DNA of 64,000 nucleotides from Bacteroidota bacterium (GCA_020403265.1 JADBXZ010000017.1:1-64000), one strand, 5' to 3'; positions 17,535-27,294 are shown, counted from the first letter of the stretch. The notes: generated from the letters alone by a model not told the origin. Program-made: numbers and translations.

Positions 17535-18286
17535 TGCAGCTGCAAAAAATAAAAAGTGTTATTGTAGAAGACGAGGATGCCGCAAGAGCCGCTCTAAAAA
17601 GTTATTTGGACAAATACTGTCCGCAGATTGAACTAATTGGTGAAGCTAAAAATGCGAAAGAAGGCATTGAGATAATAAATAACTTAAAACCACAATTAGT
17701 TTTTTTGGATGTTGAAATGCCATATGGCAATGCGTTTGATGTTTTAGAACAAACAAAAAACCACCATTATGAAACAATTTTTGCAACTGCATTTTCTGAA
17801 TACTCTTTAAAAGCGTTGAATCAAAGTGCTGCGTACTACCTTTTAAAGCCAATTAATATTGAGGAATTGATACTTTCGGTTAATAAAGTGCAACAACAAA
17901 TTAACACAAATGAACTTCTTAATAGGAATAAAATAATTGTCGAAAATTATAATCAACCTAGTTATGATCAACAAAAAATAATTCTTCCAACACTTGAAGG
18001 TTTTGAAGTTGCTAAAGTATCAAACATAAGCAGATTAAAGGGGAATGGTAACTTCACAGATATCTACTTTAATGATGGCTCAAAAAAAATGATCTGCCGC
18101 TTCTTAAAACATTTTGACGAACTACTGAGCATCCCATTTATAAGGGTACATAAATCCCATATTATCAACATTAATTATGTAAAATCTTATAATAAAGGTG
18201 GTTACATAATTCTATTGGATAGCAGTGAAATAGAACTATCCGCAACCTACAAAGCCCACTTTTTAGAGGCTTTTGGGAAATCCTAA
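17534..18286 (+). CDS. LytTR-family response regulator
   Basis: A 250-residue regulator. The receiver domain (1-120) has the acidic pair at the N-terminus (VEDEDAA), phospho-acceptor D59 in LVFLDVEMP, and the conserved KP near position 112. The C-terminal LytTR DNA-binding domain (about 145-248) shows RVHKSHIININYV. It overlaps the upstream kinase gene by one base and is its likely partner. Target genes cannot be assigned from the window. Confidence 0.95.
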   Translation: MQLQKIKSVIVEDEDAARAALKSYLDKYCPQIELIGEAKNAKEGIEIINNLKPQLVFLDVEMPYGNAFDVLEQTKNHHYETIFATAFSEYSLKALNQSAAYYLLKPINIEELILSVNKVQQQINTNELLNRNKIIVENYNQPSYDQQKIILPTLEGFEVAKVSNISRLKGNGNFTDIYFNDGSKKMICRFLKHFDELLSIPFIRVHKSHIININYVKSYNKGGYIILLDSSEIELSATYKAHFLEAFGKS

Positions 18287-18328
18287 AAAAATTTACCACA
18301 AATTTTAGTTTTAAGTAAAAAAATAATA

Positions 18329-18336
18329 TATTTTTG
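18329..18336 (+). promoter_or_regulatory. Probable -7 promoter element for the lipoprotein gene
   Basis: TATTTTTG is a full match to TAnnTTTG, 19 bp before the ATG at 18356. The expected upstream TTTG box is not well matched, so this rests on the -7 element and its position. Confidence 0.45.
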
Positions 18337-18355
18337 TGCTCATAATCAATCATTT

Positions 18356-19219
18356 ATGAAAATTATTAATTTTTTAAGCTTATCAAGTATTGTTTTATTG
18401 ACTGCCTGTAGCGGATCAAAGGAAAACGACAACACAGAAACACCTATTGACTCATCAACAGTTATTGTAAAAGACACAACTCCAATTACCGTGAGTGATA
18501 CTACTAAGTTTAAATTTGATTTTGCCATTGCTAACATCCCATCTCCTGCAAATAGCGTGAATGAAATATCTGCTTTTAAACTACATTATGATAATGCTAT
18601 TTTAAATGATCCAAAAAACAGTTCTAAATACACAAGTGAGTTTCAAAAAGCAATTAACCTTGGTGCCTATAATATTGATATGGCTTATGCTATGGTAAAT
18701 GATAAAGGAGAAGACGTTTTAAAATACATGAAGAACGTTTTACAACTAAGCGATAATTTGGGTTTAAAAGGCGCAGTTAATGCAATGGTTGGTAAAAGAG
18801 CAGAAAGTAACTTAAATAACAAAGACAGCTTATTTAAGATTCTAGATGAAATTTTTGTAAAAAGTGACACCTATTTACGCACCAACGATAGAGTTTATAC
18901 AGCTGCAACGGTATTTGCAGGAAGTTGGTTAGAAAGTTTATATATCACTTGCAAAACAGCAGAAAACCCTGCGGATAATGCCTCTGCCATTAAAATCCAT
19001 ACGCATTTGTGGGAACAACGATTTCATTTAGGTAACCTAATTAATTTATTGAATGATTACAAGGACAAAAAAGAATGTGCAGATTTAATTGCAGATTTAA
19101 AACCCATTCACGAAGAAATTAATGCGGTAAAAGAACCTAAATTAATGGATGATGCCAAATTGCACAGCATATCCAAAAAAATTATAGATTTAAGAAGCAA
19201 ACAAACTGCTACAAAATAA
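18356..19219 (+). CDS. Lipoprotein of unknown function
   Basis: A 287-residue protein with a clear lipobox (LLTAC, C18-19) followed by a Ser/Thr/Asp-rich tether. The mature part (from about residue 60) is predicted helical and contains no motif I recognise. It follows the LytTR regulator by 69 bp, with its own probable promoter, and ends in a strong hairpin terminator, so it looks monocistronic. I do not assign a function. Confidence 0.8.
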   Translation: MKIINFLSLSSIVLLTACSGSKENDNTETPIDSSTVIVKDTTPITVSDTTKFKFDFAIANIPSPANSVNEISAFKLHYDNAILNDPKNSSKYTSEFQKAINLGAYNIDMAYAMVNDKGEDVLKYMKNVLQLSDNLGLKGAVNAMVGKRAESNLNNKDSLFKILDEIFVKSDTYLRTNDRVYTAATVFAGSWLESLYITCKTAENPADNASAIKIHTHLWEQRFHLGNLINLLNDYKDKKECADLIADLKPIHEEINAVKEPKLMDDAKLHSISKKIIDLRSKQTATK

Positions 19220-19234
19220 ACTTATATGTTAAGC

Positions 19235-19263
19235 AAAAAAAGCCGCTAATAGCGGCTTTTTTT
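19235..19263 (+). terminator. Bidirectional rho-independent terminator
   Basis: AGCCGCTA / TAGCGGCT forms an 8-bp GC-rich stem with a two-base AT gap, flanked by an A run on the left and a T run on the right. It can terminate the plus-strand lipoprotein gene (ends 19219) and also the minus-strand MuiA-like gene (ends 19284). Confidence 0.88.
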
Positions 19264-19283
19264 ATTATAATTTGTTACAGTTA

Positions 19284-20948
19284 TTAGTTATAGGCTAATC
19301 CTAAATTTTTTGGTGACTTTACCTGATAGTTTAAAACTAACTTTTTACTATCCTTTGAAGATACAAAGGTTCGCCATTTTAACTCTCCTGTCAGTTCATT
19401 ATACTTAGCTCCTGAAATCTCCTTTTGCTCTATGGTAATTTGTTTATTATTACTTAAAGGTAGTTGATCTAATACTTCAATTTCAATTTTTAGATTTCGA
19501 TTGTTCTTGATGTTGATTTCATAGGCATAATTATGAATCACATCATTATCCAAAAGCTTTTGTGTGCATTTATCCTTTATTTTCACACGCTTAATTGCTA
19601 AATTTTTATCAATTCCCAAAGGTAACTGAAGTGTATCATCTGTTCCTCCAGGCGCTAAATTTGTTTGACCAACAAATGTGCCATCGTAAAAAATAGAAGC
19701 CTCACCGCCCATAGTAATGGCCTCCTCCCAGTCAGGTAACACGGCAGTTAAATAAACCTGATTATTTATTTTAGGCACTGCTTTGTACCGAAACATGGTT
19801 TTCATATCCTTTACCATAATGGCAGCATAGTGATCTTTATTATCAGAAGGTATATTGTAATTTAATTTTATCTCATACTCTGTTTCTATAAAATTTTCAC
19901 TAACGGTTGTATAATCGTTGGCTTGCAATGCCAATGCGTTTTGCTCTGAATCTTGATACCCGAGTGCATCTTCTGTTTTTGAAACAGTTGCCGGTGCACC
20001 ACTAGAAGTTACATATTTGCGTTTATCTGTATATGGTTTGTGATAACCTAAATACCAAGGTGATAATGTTGGAATTGAATAGGTTTGATTGGGATTTGCT
20101 GTTGACAAAACCAATCTGACATTATTCCAGTCTACTCCTGATTGTTGGTGAATTAATGCCTTATATGTAAGTTTGATGTTTGACTCGTTAGAAGTAGCAC
20201 GTAAATCATAAGCTAAGCTCCAACCAGCCATTGTTACATAGTAATTTAAGTTAACTGTTCCTTGTGTTGCTTGATCAGCAATAATATTTACAATAATACG
20301 GTAATTTACTTTTTGCTCGTCGGCTAAGCCGTTAACATTATTGAGTTCAGCTACAATATTATTCATGCGCTCATTCAACTGCTTTTTCAGGTTATCTAAT
20401 TTATCCTTTTCTCTTCTAATTTTTAATTGCTCACTATTAATGTTATAAAGTTTCTCTCTTAAAAAAGTTAAACCATCTTTTAAAAACGGAATACTATCCT
20501 TTTTTGATTGACCTTTGTATAAACCATAACTTAACAATACATTTTTTTCAGTAATTAAAGCATCACTTTTAATCATCAATTCTTCAACCTGCAAACTCAC
20601 TTCTGAAAGGCTGTCACTTATTGTTTTTACTAATTTTTTATATCTGAGATCGCCTTGCAATTTTGCTTTATCCAGCTCAGGGTAATTCACCATATGTTGA
20701 ATATCCGTAATTATGAAATTTCCATTACCGGAAGCTTGAATAGCATCCGGATTGATGCAATTCTCCAAACCGGAAAAAACAATTTTATTCTGTCCGGCTA
20801 CAAGTGAAACCGACGTGCTGCGGTGAATTTGAGCACCTTGTGTATAAACAACAATTTTTTCAGGTTTTGTTTTGGTTAGTTTTTCTACCTCTAACCCAAA
20901 AGCTTGCAATGCAAATACGCAACCAAGCAATGTTATCAAATTTTTCAT
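19284..20948 (-). CDS. MuiA-like protein (DUF4140/DUF4139)
   Basis: A 554-residue protein with a signal peptide. The N-terminal DUF4140 part has the family start KIVVYTQGAQIHR and SGLENCINPDAIQ; a coiled coil spans about 100-200. The C-terminal beta-rich DUF4139 domain includes AGWSLAYDLRA and a long strand-rich end. Named after the Aeromonas 'mucoidy inhibitor A', the biochemical role is unknown; an envelope location is expected. It shares the hairpin at 19235-19263 with the convergent lipoprotein gene. Confidence 0.9.
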   Translation of the reverse strand: MKNLITLLGCVFALQAFGLEVEKLTKTKPEKIVVYTQGAQIHRSTSVSLVAGQNKIVFSGLENCINPDAIQASGNGNFIITDIQHMVNYPELDKAKLQGDLRYKKLVKTISDSLSEVSLQVEELMIKSDALITEKNVLLSYGLYKGQSKKDSIPFLKDGLTFLREKLYNINSEQLKIRREKDKLDNLKKQLNERMNNIVAELNNVNGLADEQKVNYRIIVNIIADQATQGTVNLNYYVTMAGWSLAYDLRATSNESNIKLTYKALIHQQSGVDWNNVRLVLSTANPNQTYSIPTLSPWYLGYHKPYTDKRKYVTSSGAPATVSKTEDALGYQDSEQNALALQANDYTTVSENFIETEYEIKLNYNIPSDNKDHYAAIMVKDMKTMFRYKAVPKINNQVYLTAVLPDWEEAITMGGEASIFYDGTFVGQTNLAPGGTDDTLQLPLGIDKNLAIKRVKIKDKCTQKLLDNDVIHNYAYEINIKNNRNLKIEIEVLDQLPLSNNKQITIEQKEISGAKYNELTGELKWRTFVSSKDSKKLVLNYQVKSPKNLGLAYN

Positions 20949-21105
20949 ATGTTTACTGTGTTTAAGTTTTTATTGAGATGTCAACAAAGGACTTATTCCA
21001 TAAAATGAGTAAAAAATAATTGAATAATCCACAAACACAACGTGCTTGTCACATGAACTACCTTACCAGAAATCGTTTAATTTGATTTATTTGGAACCTA
21101 CCAAA

Positions 21106-22059
21106 TTAGTCAACTAACCAATTGTAGCCTTTTGCTAGTTTTTGAAGTGTTTGTTCTTCAGTGCTGTTTTTTTCCGGAATGAAATTATATTCCCACGATG
21201 CAAATTTTGGCAAACTCATTAAAATACTTTCTACTCTGCCGTTTGTTTGTAACCCAAATTGTGTGCCTTTATCGTAAACTAAATTAAACTCAACGTATCT
21301 TCCACGACGCAACAACTGCCATTGCTTATTTTTTTCAGTATAGGCTATGAATTTATTCCGGTGCATTAACTTTGTATAAATAGGTGCAAATATTTCACCA
21401 ACATCTTTCCAAAAATTAATTTGTTGATTAAACGGCATCTCTGCATTACCTTGCAAGCGGTCAAAAAATATACCGCCTATTCCTCTGGTCTCGTTTCGAT
21501 GTTTAATAAAAAAATAATCGTCGGCCCATTGTTTGAATTTTGTATAGTAGGACAGATGATGTAAATCACAAACAGCCTTTAGTTGACTGTGAAAAAATCG
21601 CGCATCCTCTTCATTAATATAATGTGGCGTTAAATCAATTCCACCACCTAACCAATTTGTAACAATATTTTCTTTACCATCAACAACTTCCAATAGTTCA
21701 AAATAACGAATATTCATGTGAATAATTGGTACCATTGGACTATGTGGGTGTATTACAATTGAAACACCTGTTGCAAAAAATTGTAAGTTTTCTTTGTTAT
21801 TTAACTGAACACCTGTGCTGTGCTGTGCCTGCGTAAACAAAAAATCAGGCGCCTTGCCACTCACTGCGCTAAAAAGCACACCTCCCTTTTCAATTACCTC
21901 ACCATTAGCTAAAATTCTGGTGACTCCTCCCCCGCCTTCTGCTCTCTCCCAAATTTCATTTGTAAATTTCCCGCCTCCGTCTTCCGCCTCTAACTGCTCA
22001 CAAATTGAGTTTTGTAACTTCTTTAACCAATCTACAATTTCAACACGCGTTATTTCCAT
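21106..22059 (-). CDS. hemF: Oxygen-dependent coproporphyrinogen III oxidase
   Basis: A 317-residue enzyme that decarboxylates coproporphyrinogen III to protoporphyrinogen IX using O2 in heme synthesis. Family motifs are present: GGGVTRIL, FSAVSG, MVPIIHMNIRYFE, WLGGGIDLTPHY, RGIGGIFFD, and RRGRYVEFNLVYDKGT near the end. Length is normal for the family. Its start overlaps the 3' end of the LysM/periplasmic-binding gene by 10 bp, so the two are co-translated. It implies oxygen-dependent heme synthesis; an anaerobic HemN is not seen here. Confidence 0.96.
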   Translation of the reverse strand: MEITRVEIVDWLKKLQNSICEQLEAEDGGGKFTNEIWERAEGGGGVTRILANGEVIEKGGVLFSAVSGKAPDFLFTQAQHSTGVQLNNKENLQFFATGVSIVIHPHSPMVPIIHMNIRYFELLEVVDGKENIVTNWLGGGIDLTPHYINEEDARFFHSQLKAVCDLHHLSYYTKFKQWADDYFFIKHRNETRGIGGIFFDRLQGNAEMPFNQQINFWKDVGEIFAPIYTKLMHRNKFIAYTEKNKQWQLLRRGRYVEFNLVYDKGTQFGLQTNGRVESILMSLPKFASWEYNFIPEKNSTEEQTLQKLAKGYNWLVD

Positions 22060-23774
22060 CCTGTTTTAATTAATTGATAATTGCTGTATCTAAAAATATA
22101 AACGCCTCGGTTATCAAATCCAGTTTGAGCATCAGGTCTGGCAAACTTATAACGTGTATAGTTTAATTCTGTTGTACAATTATTTAATTCATGTACAAAG
22201 TTTGGACCTTTTTCTTTTAAATTTTTCAAATAAAATAAACCTAAATCAAATCCAATATAAAAATATTCACTTGGATTTACATTTTGTAAACTTCTGTAAT
22301 AATCATTCAAATAACCGTAGCTTGCAGTATTGAGCGTGTTATATTGATGTGGAAAAAAATACCTCAACTGATTTAAGTACTCCTGGTCAACATTTTCAGC
22401 CACACTTATAGTTTGCCAACCACATAAACTAATGTCCTTTTTGTCTGAAAAAATTGCTAACTGAGTTGTAAAATCCGCTAAAAAAACCTGATTGGCACTA
22501 AATGTTACGTAAATATTTTTTGCTCCCGGTTTGTATACCTGCTTAGCACCTGCAATACCTTTTGCTGTAAGCAAACTATCTTTATCAGATTTGCCGGCTG
22601 ATTTTAGTTTCTCCGAATAATATTTCCTAAAACCTTTATAATAGGCAACCTCTTTTGCATCTTTTTCATATGGCGCAATCACAACAACACTTAGAGGTGA
22701 AGTATACAATGAGTCTATTATATAATCTGCTAAATTTTCGAGCAAGGTAAATTGAGATGGATTCGTTTTTGATGCGTACACATTATTATAAAGCATTTTA
22801 TTTTGTTGCGCAATTGGAGAAATAATCGGTATACCATTTTCTTTGGCCTTTTGGGAAATTAATCTGAAACTATTTGTATAAAGTGGTCCAAAAATCATAT
22901 CAAACTTCTTAAATGAAGGATCATTTAGAAAACCAACAACCTTTAATGAGTCTTTATCATCAATGTCGTAAATCTCTAAGTTTAATTCAAAATTGGCAGC
23001 GGTTAACGAATCTACAGCGCGCTTAAATCCAATATAAAAATCCGCTGCTAAACTCGAAACTGAAGGGAAATTACTTTTGTTTTTTACCAGTTCATTCAAA
23101 TCTAAATCATTAATCGAATTGAACTTAAATGGTAGTATTAATGCCAAATTGTAACTCGATTTAGGTTCTTTCAATAAAAGATTAGCAGTTTCAATATTGG
23201 TTTTTGTTTGGATTGTGTTTTGATTAGATGAAACTATTGTATTTGTTATTACTATGTCTCCAGCAGTTTTGTTTTGCTTTTTTTCTAACAAAATAATCTG
23301 TCCATCTTTTAAATTGTTGTTAAAATTTGGGTTAATCGCAGATAAATCTTTTTCGCTTTTATTGTATTTTCTTAAAATTGAATAAAGACTTTCTCCTTTG
23401 GAAACTTTATGATAAAAATAATGGCTAGTGTCTAAATTAGTTTTTATGTTACCACTTTCAACTAACATGGTATTTGTGTTTGATGATTGTAAATTTGTCG
23501 CAACAAAAGGAATTTTTATCTCTTGTCCGGCCTTTGTACCGTTTTTTGAATCTGGGTTCAATTTATAAATTTCATCTAAGCTTACTGCATATAACTTAGA
23601 AATTGAATACAAACTCTGACCTTTTTCGATGGTATGAATAATGTATTTTTTACCATCAACTGTTTGAATATTGTTAGATTTCGTTTGACCGCGCAAACCA
23701 GCCTCTCCTATGCAAAAAGAAAGTATTGTTAATATCAGGAAGGATAATAAGCTAGATTTTATTTTTACTTGCAT
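22050..23774 (-). CDS. LysM-LysM-type 1 periplasmic-binding hybrid protein
   Basis: A 574-residue exported protein. I choose the ATG at 23774 over an upstream TTG because it begins directly in a signal peptide (MQVKIKSSLLSFLIL). Two LysM modules follow (about 38-82 and 108-150; GQSLYSISKLY and GESLYSILRKYNKS). Residues about 195-570 resemble a type 1 periplasmic-binding fold (receptor ligand-binding class, with IIGPLYTNS-like loop). LysM binds peptidoglycan, so the binding domain is likely tethered to the wall in the periplasm. No transporter genes are near. It lies between guaA and hemF. Confidence 0.85.
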   Translation of the reverse strand: MQVKIKSSLLSFLILTILSFCIGEAGLRGQTKSNNIQTVDGKKYIIHTIEKGQSLYSISKLYAVSLDEIYKLNPDSKNGTKAGQEIKIPFVATNLQSSNTNTMLVESGNIKTNLDTSHYFYHKVSKGESLYSILRKYNKSEKDLSAINPNFNNNLKDGQIILLEKKQNKTAGDIVITNTIVSSNQNTIQTKTNIETANLLLKEPKSSYNLALILPFKFNSINDLDLNELVKNKSNFPSVSSLAADFYIGFKRAVDSLTAANFELNLEIYDIDDKDSLKVVGFLNDPSFKKFDMIFGPLYTNSFRLISQKAKENGIPIISPIAQQNKMLYNNVYASKTNPSQFTLLENLADYIIDSLYTSPLSVVVIAPYEKDAKEVAYYKGFRKYYSEKLKSAGKSDKDSLLTAKGIAGAKQVYKPGAKNIYVTFSANQVFLADFTTQLAIFSDKKDISLCGWQTISVAENVDQEYLNQLRYFFPHQYNTLNTASYGYLNDYYRSLQNVNPSEYFYIGFDLGLFYLKNLKEKGPNFVHELNNCTTELNYTRYKFARPDAQTGFDNRGVYIFRYSNYQLIKTGWK

Positions 23775-23826
23775 CAACAACTAATTTTAACTCTTTGAAT
23801 ATATTGAATGAATTTAAATTGAATAA

Positions 23827-25356
23827 TTATTCCCATTCAATGGTTGCTGGCGGTTTAGAACTTATGTCGTACACAACTCTATTAACACCTTTAACTCTAT
23901 TAATAATATCGTTACTAACCTTTGCCAAAAATTCATAGGGTAAGTGGCACCAGTCTGCTGTCATACCATCCGTGCTGGTAACTGCTCTTAAAGCAACTAC
24001 ATTTTCATAGGTGCGCTCGTCGCCCATTACACCAACACTCTGTATTGGTAAAAAAATAGAGCCTGCTTGCCAAACATCTTTATATAAATTAGAAGCTTTT
24101 AAACCATCTATAAAAATAGCATCTACCTCTTGTAATATTTTTACTTTTGCTTCAGTTACCTCACCTAAAATACGAATTGCCAAACCCGGTCCGGGAAAAG
24201 GATGACGATTTAAAATATTTTCATCCAATCCAAGAGATTTACCTACTCTTCTTACTTCATCTTTAAATAAACTTCTTAAGGGCTCTACAATCTTTAATTT
24301 CATAAAGTCTGGTAAACCGCCAACATTGTGATGCGATTTAATTGTTGCTGAAGGTCCTTTTACACTAATGCTTTCTATTACATCCGGATATATTGTGCCT
24401 TGCGCGAGCCACTTGGCATCTGTTACTAATTTACTTTCATCATCAAAAACCTCAACAAAAACCTTTCCAATTGCTTTGCGTTTCTTTTCAGGGTCGCTTA
24501 AGTTGTTAAGTTCATTATAAAAACGCTGCTTGGCATCAACACCTTTCACATTCAATCCCATATGCTGATAAGAATCCAAAACACTTTCAAATTCGTTTTT
24601 GCGCAGTAAACCATTATCCACAAAAATGCAATGCAAATTTGCACCAATGGCTTTGTGCAACAACATAGCTGCAACGCTACTATCTACACCACCGCTTAAA
24701 CCTAAAATTACTTTATCATCTCCTAGTTTTTCTTTAAGCTCTGCAACAGTTGTATCAATGAAAGATGCAGGTGTAAATGTTCCTTTACATCCACAAATTC
24801 CGTAAACAAAATTCTTCAACAGTTGGGTTCCATCATTACTGTGATATACCTCTGGATGAAATTGTATACCGTAGGTTTGTTCATTTTTTATTGAAAATGC
24901 TGCGTATTTAACGTCATGTGTACTTGCAATCAATTGATAATTATCCGGTGTTTTAAGAATCGTATCAGCATGACTCATCCAAACCTGCGAGTTATCCGGG
25001 ATATTTGCTAATAATTCGGAATTCCTGTCAACTAAGCTTAGATTAGCTCTACCATACTCTCGCGTATTAGATTTACCAACTTCACCGCCAAAAAAATGAG
25101 CTAAAAATTGCGCGCCATAACATACGCCAAGTAATGGTAGTTTTCCTTTAATTTGATCTAAATCCGGTCTTGGAGGATTATCCTCACGCACACTATGCGG
25201 ACTTCCGGACAAAATGACTCCTTTGATATTCGCGGTTAATTCTGGGATTTTATTATACGGATGAATTTCACAATATACATTCAATTCTCGTAGACGTCTT
25301 GCAATTAATTGTGTGTATTGTGACCCAAAATCTAAAATTAAAATTTGCTCATGCAT
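23827..25356 (-). CDS. guaA: GMP synthase (glutamine-hydrolysing)
   Basis: A 509-residue two-domain enzyme converting XMP to GMP. The N-terminal class I amidotransferase has nucleophile C79 in GVCYGAQ and the His/Glu of [11 protein letters not shown]. The ATP-pyrophosphatase domain has the P-loop GLSGGVDSS, and the C-terminal dimerisation domain ends in [11 protein letters not shown], the canonical GuaA end. The protein is full length. A gap of 52 bp separates it from the LysM gene, with which it may be co-transcribed. Confidence 0.98.
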   Translation of the reverse strand: MHEQILILDFGSQYTQLIARRLRELNVYCEIHPYNKIPELTANIKGVILSGSPHSVREDNPPRPDLDQIKGKLPLLGVCYGAQFLAHFFGGEVGKSNTREYGRANLSLVDRNSELLANIPDNSQVWMSHADTILKTPDNYQLIASTHDVKYAAFSIKNEQTYGIQFHPEVYHSNDGTQLLKNFVYGICGCKGTFTPASFIDTTVAELKEKLGDDKVILGLSGGVDSSVAAMLLHKAIGANLHCIFVDNGLLRKNEFESVLDSYQHMGLNVKGVDAKQRFYNELNNLSDPEKKRKAIGKVFVEVFDDESKLVTDAKWLAQGTIYPDVIESISVKGPSATIKSHHNVGGLPDFMKLKIVEPLRSLFKDEVRRVGKSLGLDENILNRHPFPGPGLAIRILGEVTEAKVKILQEVDAIFIDGLKASNLYKDVWQAGSIFLPIQSVGVMGDERTYENVVALRAVTSTDGMTADWCHLPYEFLAKVSNDIINRVKGVNRVVYDISSKPPATIEWE

Positions 25357-25432
25357 AGCTTGTAAAGATACAATAAAAACTACTTTTTTATGCTAAATAA
25401 GCTCAAATTATTATATTGAGTCGAGCAAAATC

Positions 25433-25467
25433 CAAAAAAAAGGGTCACTTTTTGTGACCCCTTTTTT
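25433..25467 (-). terminator. Rho-independent terminator (bidirectional form)
   Basis: GGGTCAC (25442-25448) and GTGACCC (25454-25460) form a 7-bp stem with a T5 loop, flanked by eight A residues on the left and a T run on the right. On the minus strand it lies just after the LTxxQ-protein gene (ends 25482), separating it from guaA. Confidence 0.9.
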
Positions 25468-25481
25468 ACACAATTAAATTT

Positions 25482-25940
25482 CTAATCTTCAATATCCTCT
25501 TCAACTTCACCCTTTTTACCTTTGGCCTTAGCTTTCATTTTATTTTTACGATCTTCCTTTTCCTTAGCCCACTTCGCTTTTTGTTCGTCAGTTAAAAAAG
25601 CAGTCACAGTATTGTCAAATTTCTCATGATTCGCTTTCATTTCGCCTCTTAAAGCTTTTCTTTCTTCTGGTGTTGTGCTTCCTTTTAATTTCTCTCTTAT
25701 TGCTGTATTGGCTGTTATACGCTCTAAAGCTGCAGCTTCCCACTTTGGCTTTTGTTCGTCTGTTAAACCTAAATTTTTGGCTGCCCAATTGGCTCCGCTT
25801 TTAGCTTTCTCGGCAGGAGTTGCATTTTTGTTTTGACCTTTACCTTGTCCTTTAGTTCCGGTTGAGGCTGTCTTTTCTTGACCTAATACTGCACCACTTG
25901 TCAAAAGGGCAACAGCTAATGTTAAAACTAGTTTTTTCAT
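25482..25940 (-). CDS. Small exported Spy/CpxP-like LTxxQ protein
   Basis: A 152-residue protein with a signal peptide ending near VLGQ. Two copies of the LTxxQ motif (LTDEQKPKW and LTDEQKAKW) mark the Spy/CpxP-like helical fold seen in periplasmic chaperones. Regions around the motifs are very rich in Lys, Ala, Glu and Gly; the protein ends in a basic stretch and then an acidic tail (EEDIED). It appears monocistronic, with a candidate promoter upstream and a strong terminator. Chaperone activity is inferred from the motif only. Confidence 0.78.
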   Translation of the reverse strand: MKKLVLTLAVALLTSGAVLGQEKTASTGTKGQGKGQNKNATPAEKAKSGANWAAKNLGLTDEQKPKWEAAALERITANTAIREKLKGSTTPEERKALRGEMKANHEKFDNTVTAFLTDEQKAKWAKEKEDRKNKMKAKAKGKKGEVEEDIED

Positions 25941-25980
25941 AAATGTTTGTTTTTGGTTTGTTTAATTGTTTGACTGACTG

Positions 25981-25988
25981 CAAATGTA
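25981..25988 (-). promoter_or_regulatory. Probable -7 promoter element for the LTxxQ gene
   Basis: On the minus strand this reads TACATTTG, a full match to TAnnTTTG, 40 bp before the ATG. The upstream TTTG box is poorly matched. Confidence 0.45.
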
Positions 25989-26028
25989 AAAGTTTAGTTT
26001 AAAAGTTAACTTTAACATATTTTTAATT

Positions 26029-26856
26029 TTACTCAATAAAAACACGTTTGATACGAATATCATTTATTGGCCTGTTGCGTGAATCTGTTTTTACAGCAGC
26101 AATTTTATCTATACAACTTAATCCTTCTATTACTTCGCCAAAAACAGTGTAAGTTCCGTCCAAATGAGGTGTTCCGCCAACAGTAGTGTAGGCTTTTGTT
26201 TGAGTTTCATTAAATTTATATGGAGGTTTTTGTTCCTGTAATTCTTTAATTTTTTGCTGAATTAACTGATTGACCAATTCTGCACTATCGTTTTTTTGAG
26301 CCATTTTAAATCCATTGTACTTTCTCTTAAGCTCCAATCCTTCCGGAGATTTAATAAATTGTTGTGCACAATTGGTTTTATATGTGGTATTGATTCGGTC
26401 CTCATACTTTTTTAAATCTTCTAATGTTCTAACCCTACCCATCACAATATAAAATTGAATGGCACTCGACTCAAATTTTGGATTAATTACATCGGACTCC
26501 CTTGCAGCAGCTAATTTCCCTTTGGTGTGAATGAGATTTGGTGAAAACTCAGCGGGAACAGTATATTTTAAATCCCCGTGACCTAAAGAATCTCCTGACT
26601 TGGCTCTTTTACTGAGCGGATCGCCAGCCTGAATCATAAATTCATTAATAACCCTGTGAAATAGTACACTATCATAAGAATTCTCGTTTATTAACTTTAA
26701 AAAATTGGCTTTGTGCAAAGGCGTTTCTTCATATAGCTTTATCTTCATTGTACCCATTGTTGTTTCCATGACTACAGTTTCTTTACTCAATGTTTGACCA
26801 TTTACACCAATTAACATTGTTATTTGAATAAATAAGAAACACAAATTTTTGTTCAT
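26029..26856 (-). CDS. Exported cyclophilin-type peptidyl-prolyl isomerase
   Basis: A 275-residue protein with a signal peptide. The cyclophilin core is recognisable by ETTMGTMKIKLYEETP, HRVINEFMIQAGDP, FYIVMG and, after an insertion, DGTYTVFGEVIEG. Residues about 135-215 are a charged helical insertion in the middle of the core, giving a longer protein than the ~165-residue minimal domain. Related enlarged cyclophilins are common in this phylum. It should catalyse proline isomerisation in the periplasm. Its start overlaps the divergent promoter of the small lipoprotein gene. Confidence 0.93.
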   Translation of the reverse strand: MNKNLCFLFIQITMLIGVNGQTLSKETVVMETTMGTMKIKLYEETPLHKANFLKLINENSYDSVLFHRVINEFMIQAGDPLSKRAKSGDSLGHGDLKYTVPAEFSPNLIHTKGKLAAARESDVINPKFESSAIQFYIVMGRVRTLEDLKKYEDRINTTYKTNCAQQFIKSPEGLELKRKYNGFKMAQKNDSAELVNQLIQQKIKELQEQKPPYKFNETQTKAYTTVGGTPHLDGTYTVFGEVIEGLSCIDKIAAVKTDSRNRPINDIRIKRVFIE

Positions 26857-26879
26857 TTTAACTATTTTTTATATATTTG
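26848..26879 (+). promoter_or_regulatory. Bacteroidota sigma-A promoter for the small lipoprotein
   Basis: TTTG (26848-26851), 20 bases, then TATATTTG (26872-26879): a full match to the phylum consensus, with the same spacing as the tRNA-Val promoter. Transcription should start near 26886, leaving a leader of about 37 nt before the ATG at 26923. Confidence 0.75.
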
Positions 26880-26922
26880 TAAGTAGTATCTAAGTATATT
26901 AGGTAAAATTAAAATTTTAAAC

Positions 26923-27294
26923 ATGAAACATCTATTATTAATTGGAACTTTTTTTTGTTTGTCTTGCTTAATTTTAGCAACTACGGGCTGTGAAAAAAAT
27001 ACTGATTGCAAGGCTACGGTAAAAGTAGTAGATTCAACTGGTGCGATTTCCCCTAATTCAGACGTTTTTTTATACGCCTCTGTTAAAAACGGAACTGCGG
27101 GAACAACAGTTGTAGCTGACGTAAAAGCCAATGGAACAACTGATGCGGGTGGAGAAGTTAAATTCACATTTAAATTACCTGCAATATATGATATTCGTTC
27201 TACTCGAGTGGTAGGTACAAGAACTTTAATTGCAAGTGGCATTATAAAACTTGAAGAAGGCAAAAACGTTGATAAAACGGTTACTTTAAAGTAA
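26923..27294 (+). CDS. Small lipoprotein with a beta-sandwich-like domain
   Basis: A 123-residue protein with a lipobox ending ATTGC (about C23). The mature part has alternating short strands and the phrase TDAGGEVKFTFKLPAIYDIR, reminiscent of carboxypeptidase-regulatory-like or transthyretin-like domains. No catalytic motif is visible. It has its own consensus promoter. Its 3' end overlaps the convergent TatD gene by 14 bp. The specific function is unknown. Confidence 0.8.
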   Translation: MKHLLLIGTFFCLSCLILATTGCEKNTDCKATVKVVDSTGAISPNSDVFLYASVKNGTAGTTVVADVKANGTTDAGGEVKFTFKLPAIYDIRSTRVVGTRTLIASGIIKLEEGKNVDKTVTLK

